Shown here in pieces: positions 1 to 5,234 of a DNA stretch of 7,851 bases. The stretch is from Candidatus Omnitrophota bacterium (GTDB lineage: Bacteria; Omnitrophota; Gorgyraeia; Gygaellales; Profunditerraquicolaceae), in NCBI GenBank assembly GCA_018825725.1, contig JAHKBC010000099.1:1-7851 (forward strand), read 5' to 3'. The notes under the pieces are model-generated. The model had not been told where the DNA came from. It saw only the letters and a program-made list of their open reading frames with translations, and made no database searches. The translations under genes and the position numbers were made by a program. Each line of letters begins with the position of its first letter. Within the stretch, counting starts at the first letter, position 1.

Positions 1-1121
1 AAAGACACAAGATTAAGATTATTAAATAGATACCTTACAAAAAGAGTCTTAAGAAAATTTGGGCTATCCTGTTTCTTGGAAGGCGGTTCTTCCTGGCGCG
101 CTTTTGGCCGGGGAGATAATGAACTAAGCACGCCGCTACCATCCATCCGAGGAATGTAGTAGCCGGTCCTTAGCTGCTCATTCAATGCCTCCTTATAAGG
201 CTTATAAGACCAATCGTTCTGCGTAGAGTCCCAAACCTTAACCAATTTGCCCTGACCGTGTTTTTCGCTCTCTTGCTGGATCTGATTGGCCTCAAACAAA
301 GTCACCCTGCTCCTGCCAACAGATACCAAACCTCCTTCTTTCTGAGCTAAAGTATCCAGGGCATGTTTTCTAGAAACCTCCCGCCCGTGTTGATTACTTA
401 ATCTGATCTTTGTCTTAGACTCAATAGGGATTTCCTTAAGTATTTTTCTTAACTGACGATGTGTTAGATCTTGCTTTTTTACCTGCTCTTCTTTTCCCTG
501 TGGATTAATGGCAAAAATTTCGATATTTATCTTCTTGCTGGGGTCTCTTTTTACTTGGGCTAGCTTTTCTCCCGGACGCTGAACAAAAAGTCCTTTTTGC
601 GGGTCATAACTTAAATATACGCCGAATAACTTCTGTAAAGCCACTCTGACATAATTGAATACCTTGCGGTAAAAAAAGGCTCTCAGGCGGTTAAAATTAA
701 GATTTGTCCAGGTCATCATCGCCGAGAGCACTCCTTCGATGTATCCGGCGGCAAAAACCGCGTCCATATCTTCATTTCCGCTAGAATAATAATAATCCAT
801 AAAACTAGCGGCAGCGCCGGAGAGAAATGAAACAGCTACCTCGGCCTTTTCATCTTTCAACCCGGATTTCTCTATTATTAATCTACTCAATGCCGGAATT
901 ACATGTTTATGGCTCATAAAACCGGCTGCTCCTAAAACAGGCCTGATTAAAAGCGATGCTTCCGGAAGAAAAAGAATACTCTGAAGATTAGTTAGCGAGG
1001 GACGGGTTTTGTTTGAATCAGTGCCTGCGGCAAAAGAAAACTGATGGATAAGCGAACAAAAGAGCAGACCAAGAATAATAAATCTTAAGAATTTATTTTT
1101 CTGCAATATTAGCGGGTTCAT
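1..1121 (-). CDS. Partial exported protein of unknown function (C-terminus beyond left edge)
   Basis: An open frame of 373 codons runs without a stop from ATG 1121 to the left edge, so the C-terminus is missing. Residues 1-32 look like a Sec signal peptide: a basic stretch (QKNKFLR), a hydrophobic core (FIILGLLFCSLI), and a likely cleavage near FSFAA. A Gly/Ala-rich helical part follows (about 60-135, with GAAGF and SGAAASF), then a Tyr/Phe/Arg-rich stretch (about 140-172) and a charged, Lys/Gln-rich hydrophilic region. YYIPRMD at 321-327 resembles YFMPRQD in the protein at 1988-3427. I recognise no family. It starts 45 bp after the toxin stop codon and has no clear Shine-Dalgarno site. A TTG directly before the ATG could be an alternative start, and an in-frame TAG lies a few codons further upstream. 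It probably acts outside the cytoplasmic membrane, perhaps with the pilus-like operon. Its existence as a gene is well supported; its role is unknown. Confidence 0.8.
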   Translation of the reverse strand, partial: MNPLILQKNKFLRFIILGLLFCSLIHQFSFAAGTDSNKTRPSLTNLQSILFLPEASLLIRPVLGAAGFMSHKHVIPALSRLIIEKSGLKDEKAEVAVSFLSGAAASFMDYYYSSGNEDMDAVFAAGYIEGVLSAMMTWTNLNFNRLRAFFYRKVFNYVRVALQKLFGVYLSYDPQKGLFVQRPGEKLAQVKRDPSKKINIEIFAINPQGKEEQVKKQDLTHRQLRKILKEIPIESKTKIRLSNQHGREVSRKHALDTLAQKEGGLVSVGRSRVTLFEANQIQQESEKHGQGKLVKVWDSTQNDWSYKPYKEALNEQLRTGYYIPRMDGSGVLSSLSPRPKARQEEPPSKKQDSPNFLKTLFVRYLFNNLNLVS

Positions 1122-1128
1122 CAAGTTT

Positions 1129-1156
1129 ATTTTAGCCAACAAACCCTATATTGCAA
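1129..1156 (-). promoter_or_regulatory. Possible weak promoter placing transcription start at the ATG of the left-edge gene
   Basis: On the minus strand TTGCAA (1151-1156, 4 of 6 to the -35 consensus) and TAAAAT (1129-1134, 5 of 6 to the -10 consensus) are separated by 16 bp. Only 7 nt separate the -10 box from ATG 1121, so a start here would give a leaderless mRNA, which would fit the lack of a Shine-Dalgarno site. AT-rich DNA yields such matches by chance, so this is tentative. The alternative is read-through from the toxin-antitoxin promoter. Confidence 0.25.
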
Positions 1157-1166
1157 GCACTTTCTA

Positions 1167-1427
1167 TTATCTATAAACTTCTCTTCGATGGCCTAAGTCA
1201 ATTATGTAAATTAATAGCCTATTTTTATAAATGCTATAAATTACCCGATAATTTCCTACGCGCAAGGAATAATTCCCCGCGAGCCTGCCTTTCAGGTATT
1301 TACCCAGAAAGGGGTTAGTTTTGAGTCCCTCTACAGCAGCGATAAAGCGAAAATAAAGCTGCTTATCTATTCTATAGATCTTTTCTAATTCCCTGCCAGC
1401 CAAGCGGGAAAACTCTAAGTTATACAT
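1167..1427 (-). CDS. RelE/ParE-family toxin of a type II toxin-antitoxin module
   Basis: This 86-residue basic protein has the length and layout of the RelE/ParE toxin superfamily. Two N-terminal helices (about 8-36) are followed by the strand-rich core containing LKGRLAGNYSLRVGNYRVIY (45-64) and the C-terminal strand ending GHRREVYR (79-86). The conserved R56, R61, R81 and terminal Tyr85 match positions used by RelE-like mRNA interferases to bind and cleave mRNA in the ribosomal A site. ParE-type members instead poison gyrase, and sequence alone does not fully separate the two; the GHR-x-x-VY ending favours the RelE/StbE-like branch. The ATG directly follows the antitoxin stop codon (TAA-ATG, no gap), so translation is probably coupled and toxin output kept below antitoxin. 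No disruption is visible, so it appears intact. Confidence 0.93.
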   Translation of the reverse strand: MYNLEFSRLAGRELEKIYRIDKQLYFRFIAAVEGLKTNPFLGKYLKGRLAGNYSLRVGNYRVIYSIYKNRLLIYIIDLGHRREVYR

Positions 1428-1700
1428 TTATGACTTCTCTATTTTCCGGCGCAGATTATCTAAAGATATTGTTTTGCCTGCGGCAATCTCTCTCTTGGCC
1501 TGTTTGATCCTCTTTACGCATTCCTTATCGGACAGGATCTCAATTGTTTCCAACATAGCCTCATAATCTTCCGGGCTTAACATTACCGCTACAGGCTTAC
1601 CTCTTTTTATGACGATGTAACGGTCTAGTTTATTGTCGATATCTTTTATTACCGCCGGCAGTCCCGGGCGTAACGCTTTTAAGCTAATCATATTAACCAT
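1428..1700 (-). CDS. Phd/YefM-family antitoxin
   Basis: This 90-residue protein matches the Phd/YefM antitoxin fold. The N-terminal DNA-binding half includes LRPGLPAVIKDID (10-22) and the characteristic strand-helix RYIVIKRGKPVAVMLSPEDY (27-46). The C-terminal half (about 53-90, rich in Lys, Arg and Glu) is the part that in this family folds on the toxin to neutralise it. It should bind the RelE-like toxin encoded immediately downstream and, alone or in complex, repress the shared promoter. The ATG at 1700 is chosen because a strong AAGGAGG sits 7 nt upstream; the in-frame ATG at codon 4 lacks such spacing. The promoter and a perfect inverted repeat lie just upstream, as expected of an autoregulated module. 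Confidence 0.93.
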   Translation of the reverse strand: MVNMISLKALRPGLPAVIKDIDNKLDRYIVIKRGKPVAVMLSPEDYEAMLETIEILSDKECVKRIKQAKREIAAGKTISLDNLRRKIEKS

Positions 1701-1706
1701 CCTTAT

Positions 1707-1714
1707 ACCTCCTT
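1707..1714 (-). promoter_or_regulatory. Ribosome binding site of the antitoxin gene
   Basis: AAGGAGGT on the minus strand, with 7 nt between GGAGG and ATG 1700. It is the strongest Shine-Dalgarno match in the window and fixes the antitoxin start. The toxin has only a weak site (AGAGAAG) inside the antitoxin gene end, which would give more antitoxin than toxin. Confidence 0.85.
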
Positions 1715-1718
1715 AATA

Positions 1719-1742
1719 AAGTATACATTATAGAGTATACTT
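1719..1742. promoter_or_regulatory. Perfect inverted repeat, probable toxin-antitoxin operator
   Basis: The arms AAGTATAC (1719-1726) and GTATACTT (1735-1742) are exact reverse complements separated by 8 bp. The repeat covers the whole -10 to -35 spacer and most of the -10 box of the toxin-antitoxin promoter, so a bound repressor would block RNA polymerase. Phd/YefM antitoxins are known to bind short palindromes in their own promoters. The two GTATAC half-sites, 16 bp centre to centre, would suit two antitoxin dimers on nearby faces of the helix. Confidence 0.8.
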
Positions 1743-1748
1743 TGTCAA
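1720..1748 (-). promoter_or_regulatory. Sigma-70-type promoter of the toxin-antitoxin operon
   Basis: On the minus strand TTGACA (1743-1748, perfect -35) and TATACT (1720-1725, 5 of 6 to the -10 consensus) are separated by exactly 17 bp. Transcription would start near 1713, giving a very short leader that just contains the Shine-Dalgarno site. The nearby TATAAT (1727-1732) is only 10 bp from the -35 box and so is not the -10 partner. Confidence 0.8.
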
Positions 1749-1912
1749 GGGCGTGACGCCACAACTAACATAGATAGATCCTTGCTTCTCTCTTATTATA
1801 TTAGACGCAGGCTTGAGAAAAATCTCACTTACATTTTAAAGGGAATAATATTATTATAGCTCTATGGCAGGAATGGTGTAATAGAAACGTCAGAAACTTG
1901 GATCTAGCGTCT
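1749..1912. other. Gene-free spacer between pilus-operon terminator and toxin-antitoxin promoter
   Basis: I find no coding frame or RNA gene here. It contains a small palindrome, GGCGT-G-ACGCC (1750-1760), directly upstream of the toxin-antitoxin -35 box. A short hairpin TGAGA-AAAA-TCTCA follows the TTAGACGC arm, and two spaced inverted repeats are described separately. The rest is AT-rich with no further pattern I can support. Confidence 0.6.
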
Positions 1913-1914
1913 AA
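1775..1914. repeat. Two interleaved inverted repeats in the intergenic spacer
   Basis: TAGATCC (1775-1781) is complementary to GGATCTA (1900-1906), and TTAGACGC (1801-1808) to GCGTCTAA (1907-1914). The two right-hand arms are contiguous, so the pairs are interleaved and could form only a pseudoknot or alternative structures. Arms of 7 and 8 bp at these distances may be chance, and the function is unknown. Confidence 0.35.
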
Positions 1915-1966
1915 AAAAAGGGGGGACAAGAAAGGCGAAACGTTTAGCTCGGGACAATGCCCCCCC
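1913..1966 (-). terminator. Intrinsic terminator of the pilus-like operon
   Basis: On the minus strand a run of G residues (complement of C 1960-1966) pairs with six C residues (complement of G 1920-1925) and is followed at once by seven T residues (complement of A 1913-1919). This is the layout of a Rho-independent terminator, 21 bp after the stop codon of the last operon gene. The stem is only 6 G-C pairs and the loop is unusually long (about 35 nt), so the loop probably folds further. GGGACAA occurs twice on the plus strand (1923-1929, 1951-1957), which permits alternative pairings. Confidence 0.65.
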
Positions 1967-1987
1967 TAGAGCAGAATATTAACAATA

Positions 1988-3427
1988 TTATTCTTCTAAT
2001 ATGGTTCCAGACGTCGGTGTCGGTTTATCAACAGATGGTTGTAGTAATGGATTCTGGACACTACTCCTTCCTTTGCTCGGATCCGCGGCTGTAACATCCT
2101 GCCTAGGCATAAAATAGGGACTCTGGGTTGCGCCATAAAGGGCAGTCATTACATTATTAGCAGCAGAACTAAAATAGGCATCGCCTACATTAAAGGCAAT
2201 GGCTGTTCCAAAACCATACTGATTATTTAATGTAGCCAAATAATTCAAACGGTCAACATAACCTATCCAATCTGAAGGGCTGACATCTTTGGCTGCCTCG
2301 TTTGGCAAACCAAAAGAAATAGAGCTGTTGATTGTATTAAGTATAGATTCGCTAAACGTATCCTTGAATTTCTTTTGTCCGTCCTCACCCATTAGCCCTG
2401 AGGTAGCATAAGCTGCGAAGGCAGAACCCGCGGCTGTGCCAATGCCAGCTAGCATATAAGCTCCGGGCTTTTCACGCACATCAAACTTGCTGCTAATGGC
2501 ATAATTAATACCTGTGGATATTGCAGTCTGAATAATACCCCTAGCCATATATATTCCCCAATCCTTAGGTTGCGTACCTTTTGAAGTAGCTAAATCAAGT
2601 AGAGGCGAGGCTATTGAACCTACTAAACCCCTGATCATTGCCTGTTTTTTCTCATCATCTTTGGCAAAGGACTCAGATGCCAAGGTCCCTACACTACTAA
2701 CTACCAAACTCTTCCAAGCCGCACGTTGTTGTATTCCTCCTTTACCGACGCCAAGCGTGCTTTCGTAATATTGTGATACTGCCTCTCCTAAGGTCAAGTC
2801 ATTCATCAGGCCCCGGGCAACGCTAGTCCCAAAGCTTCCGGCAATCTGCCCTAATATCTGGCCGATAGCACCCACTCTTTCACCTTTTTTTATTTCATCA
2901 CCGGCAACAAGAACAGTAACTCCGGATTTAGCCAGGCCGCCGGCTGCACCTACCCCTACGCCTTTTAGAGTCCCGCTGATACCGGTAACTTCCTTGCCCA
3001 TGGCTATATTCGGCTGTAGAAAACCGCTGGCTGCGCCCATAGCCACGCCTTGAGCCAAATATGTAATACGCCTATCCCATTCATAATAGGAGCCTGCGGC
3101 TACAACTGAACGCTGGACTTGAGAAGCAGCAACTGAAGTACTATATCCATCCGTGGCACTTGAGAAATTAACCTTATCCAGAAAATCGCTAAAACTTCCT
3201 CCGCTTACTAAAGAACCAATATAAGACATAACAAAAGACCCCCCGACAGAATAAACAATCCCCATGGCAAAATCCATAAAACCAAACTCGGCAATTTCGC
3301 CTCCTCCGGCATTACTCCTGGCAGCCAGTGCTTTTTGCGGCAAGGTAAAAGAAATAAAGAAAGCAAAAATTAATACCCAGGATATAATTTTAAAATTAAT
3401 ATGTTTTTTGCTACTTAACCGCTTCAT
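1988..3427 (-). CDS. Gly/Ala-rich exported protein of unknown function, last gene of the pilus-like operon
   Basis: The protein has 479 residues from ATG 3427. I prefer this start to the upstream in-frame ATG at 3460 because AGGGGG lies just before it, the overlap with the previous gene disappears (8 bp gap), and the product then begins with a clean signal peptide: basic MKRLSSKKH, hydrophobic core IISWVLIFAFFISF, likely cleavage after ALA (residue 35). The mature part has no cysteine and many small-residue helices with glycine-zipper spacing, for example GVGVGAAGGLAKSG (about 156-169) and GIGTAAGSAF (about 328-337). These could pack as membrane-inserted or tightly bundled helices. YFMPRQD (438-444) recurs as YYIPRMD in the gene at the left edge. 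The C-terminus is Pro/Ser/Thr-rich. I recognise no family. The glycine-zipper pattern recalls surface or pore-forming helices, but that is inference. It is followed by the operon terminator. Confidence 0.82.
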   Translation of the reverse strand: MKRLSSKKHINFKIISWVLIFAFFISFTLPQKALAARSNAGGGEIAEFGFMDFAMGIVYSVGGSFVMSYIGSLVSGGSFSDFLDKVNFSSATDGYSTSVAASQVQRSVVAAGSYYEWDRRITYLAQGVAMGAASGFLQPNIAMGKEVTGISGTLKGVGVGAAGGLAKSGVTVLVAGDEIKKGERVGAIGQILGQIAGSFGTSVARGLMNDLTLGEAVSQYYESTLGVGKGGIQQRAAWKSLVVSSVGTLASESFAKDDEKKQAMIRGLVGSIASPLLDLATSKGTQPKDWGIYMARGIIQTAISTGINYAISSKFDVREKPGAYMLAGIGTAAGSAFAAYATSGLMGEDGQKKFKDTFSESILNTINSSISFGLPNEAAKDVSPSDWIGYVDRLNYLATLNNQYGFGTAIAFNVGDAYFSSAANNVMTALYGATQSPYFMPRQDVTAADPSKGRSSVQNPLLQPSVDKPTPTSGTILEE

Positions 3428-3431
3428 TCTG

Positions 3432-3437
3432 CCCCCT
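3432..3437 (-). promoter_or_regulatory. Ribosome binding site deciding the start at 3427
   Basis: AGGGGG on the minus strand, overlapping the stop codon of the preceding gene (3436-3438) and 4 nt from ATG 3427. The spacing is slightly short. Its position supports the later start over the one at 3460, which lies inside the upstream gene. Confidence 0.6.
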
Positions 3438-4311
3438 AAGGCTGTGTAGCCGCAAAACAAAAGGCATTTGCATTCTTGTAAACTGCTATCTGCTCCTCTT
3501 TCTCAACAATCTTTTCTTTTAGGACATCAACCAAGCTCTTATTCTGGTTCTTGGCTTGGTCAAGAATAATCCTGAATCCTGGAATTCCGGCTTGTATTTC
3601 CGGAATCCTCGCCGCCAGCCTATCTGCCATCTGGTAGCTTTCATCAGCATAATATTCCTGGATCTCTGCCTGCCTATCTATTTCTACGGCCTCTGCCCTT
3701 AATATAATTGCCTCGCTTCTTAGATTCTCAGCCTGAACTAATAAGTTTTCACAGGGAACTGTATAAGTCATATTGCCTGCCATGCAATCCGGATATTCTA
3801 TATACTCCAACTCATCCGCCCGGACATCATTACGATCAGCCTGGTCTCTCCTAGCCTTAGCCTCTGCGCGCAAAGCCCTGGCTTGAGCAGCATACTCGTC
3901 CCCTTCTATCCTGGTTGATTTCTCAGATTCAGTTATATCATCCAGTTGAGATTTCTCCAATTCCAGCATCTTCTGCTCAATATCATCCTGATCCACCAGG
4001 TTTTCTGCTTCTTGTAATTGAACCTCTAATCTTGCCAGTTCATCCTCGAGCTTTGCTGCCAGGTCATGAACAGAAGCGCAGACTTCAGAGGTCAAAACAG
4101 AAGGATTTATGGCTGGCGAAATATTACCCTGGTTAACCTGAGTAATGCCTTTGGCGTATTGGCCTCCTTCTCCCCAAACATCCGCTCCCTGACGATACTT
4201 TTCCTGCACTGCCCGATCCAGATACCCCTTCATGGCAATCAGAGCTCCGGCTATGACAATAATCAAAACCGCATATTCTAAAGTTGACTGTGCTTTATTG
4301 GCTGCTCTCAT
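3436..4311 (-). CDS. Pilin-like protein with class III signal peptide and long coiled-coil hairpin
   Basis: The N-terminus carries a class III/type IV pilin-type signal: a short basic leader MRAANKA, then QSTLEY (8-13) with Glu at +5 after the predicted cut before Gln8, then a hydrophobic helix (11-30). It should be processed by a prepilin peptidase and embedded by that helix. After a linker (about 40-77), most of the protein (about 80-280) is highly charged, Ala/Glu/Gln/Arg-rich helix typical of coiled coil, broken near 172-190 by a loop containing PDCMAGNMTYTVPC. The four cysteines are C78, C176, C187 and C285, and each arm spans exactly 98 positions, which suggests an antiparallel hairpin with disulfides at base and tip. 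Usual Flp pilins are about 50-80 residues, so this is far longer. The start overlaps the upstream gene by 17 bp and lacks a clear Shine-Dalgarno site, so coupled translation is likely. Its role as a minor pilin or tip adhesin is inferred. Confidence 0.85.
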   Translation of the reverse strand: MRAANKAQSTLEYAVLIIVIAGALIAMKGYLDRAVQEKYRQGADVWGEGGQYAKGITQVNQGNISPAINPSVLTSEVCASVHDLAAKLEDELARLEVQLQEAENLVDQDDIEQKMLELEKSQLDDITESEKSTRIEGDEYAAQARALRAEAKARRDQADRNDVRADELEYIEYPDCMAGNMTYTVPCENLLVQAENLRSEAIILRAEAVEIDRQAEIQEYYADESYQMADRLAARIPEIQAGIPGFRIILDQAKNQNKSLVDVLKEKIVEKEEQIAVYKNANAFCFAATQP

Positions 4312-5215
4312 AGTAATTTATAATAATGTTAGTCTTGTTTCTTCCCGGCAGAGACTGCTTACTATCTATAAACAGCGTGCTAGCCTGTACATCACAGATA
4401 TCTTCGCTGTTATTCTTGAATTTCAAAGCCGCAAAGCGCAGTTGCATGCCCTTGGGAAGCTCTATATTATTCTGATAACATGAAGGGCAACTTTGTTGCA
4501 TTGCCTCTTGATTCATCTCCTGGCTTTGCACAGGCATGTCTTCAATAAGGCTCCAGCCATAATTAACCATGTTATTACGGTAGAACCATAAAACTTGTTC
4601 CAGATCATCATGGGAAACATAGGATAGAGTTGAATGATCGCGGCCCTCGTCAAGGCTGATCAGTTTTGCTCCAGGATAAACCGGAGCAACCTGTTTTTTA
4701 GGCTGGGTTAATAATTCTCCCGTGGAGTCCTCTTCGCCTAGCCATTCATCATCTTCCTTGTTCTTGGATTCCAGCGTCCAGGAGACTAAATAATTGGTCT
4801 TTTTATCCTTTTGTATCCCCACAGGAAGAAAATTAATACTAAATACCCGACCATCTTTTTCAAATAAAAGGTTGTTTTCCAGAACAGTAAGCATGCTCTG
4901 GTCTGGAGTAAAGTTAGGGATTTTTTTTAAGCCTGCCTTCAAATCCCTCTCTTTCCACCCTGTCTGCTTGAGTTTCTTACGGTAGTAATCGACTATCTCT
5001 GTCCTGTCCAGGCTGCTGGAATAATAAACATACTCGTACTCCTCTCCAGCCATGCTTCTTTTTTCCCGGTCTGTCTCCTGAGTTGCCGGAGGAGTAGATA
5101 CAATTAAATTATCCAGCCAGGAAGCATAGATATTGTTTAGATCCGGAAAAAATAAAAAAGAGAACATAATAATAATCATGGTTACCTTTAACATACCCTT
5201 CTTGCATAAGGTCAT
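4295..5215 (-). CDS. Exported protein with duplicated FY-GW module and a CPSC motif, unknown function
   Basis: The protein has 306 residues. The ATG at 5215 is supported by GGAG 7 nt upstream. The N-terminus (KKGMLKVTMIIIMFSFLFF) is a signal peptide or membrane anchor, with possible cleavage after IYA (31). Two copies of a 23-residue unit align without gaps: 65-87 and 199-221. Both start with Tyr, contain [YF]-Y-R at offsets 14-16 and end in Gly-Trp. The second copy is preceded by APVYPGAKLI (177-186), a pattern seen in small secreted domains of unknown function. C243 and C246 form a CPSC motif, with C274 further on; this could be a disulfide, redox or metal site. It sits between the TadG-like gene (19 bp gap) and the pilin-like gene (overlap), so it probably works in the periplasm on the same appendage. 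I cannot assign an activity. Confidence 0.83.
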   Translation of the reverse strand: MTLCKKGMLKVTMIIIMFSFLFFPDLNNIYASWLDNLIVSTPPATQETDREKRSMAGEEYEYVYYSSSLDRTEIVDYYRKKLKQTGWKERDLKAGLKKIPNFTPDQSMLTVLENNLLFEKDGRVFSINFLPVGIQKDKKTNYLVSWTLESKNKEDDEWLGEEDSTGELLTQPKKQVAPVYPGAKLISLDEGRDHSTLSYVSHDDLEQVLWFYRNNMVNYGWSLIEDMPVQSQEMNQEAMQQSCPSCYQNNIELPKGMQLRFAALKFKNNSEDICDVQASTLFIDSKQSLPGRNKTNIIINYYESSQ

Positions 5216-5234
5216 TTCTTCGCTCCTTTATTTA

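Noticed and set aside
1727..1748. TATAAT at 1727-1732 as the -10 box of the toxin-antitoxin promoter
   Set aside because: It is a perfect hexamer but lies only 10 bp from the TTGACA box. TATACT at 17 bp is the workable partner.
1801..1914. Integron attC-like site formed by TTAGACGC and GCGTCTAA
   Set aside because: The arms recall attC outer boxes, but the AAC/GTT core triplets and the inner L boxes are missing, and there is no integrase or cassette-like gene order.
1913..1966. Plus-strand riboswitch (cyclic-di-GMP-like), suggested by AAAGGCGAAAC within a G/C-closed stem
   Set aside because: The conserved GEMM core and tetraloop-receptor elements are not present, and no plus-strand gene lies downstream for it to control. 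A minus-strand terminator explains the structure better.
3428..3460. Longer start for the Gly/Ala-rich protein (ATG 3460)
   Set aside because: It would add MFCGYTALGGR before the basic start of the signal peptide, overlap the previous gene by 25 bp and leave the AGGGGG site unused. ATG 3427 fits better.
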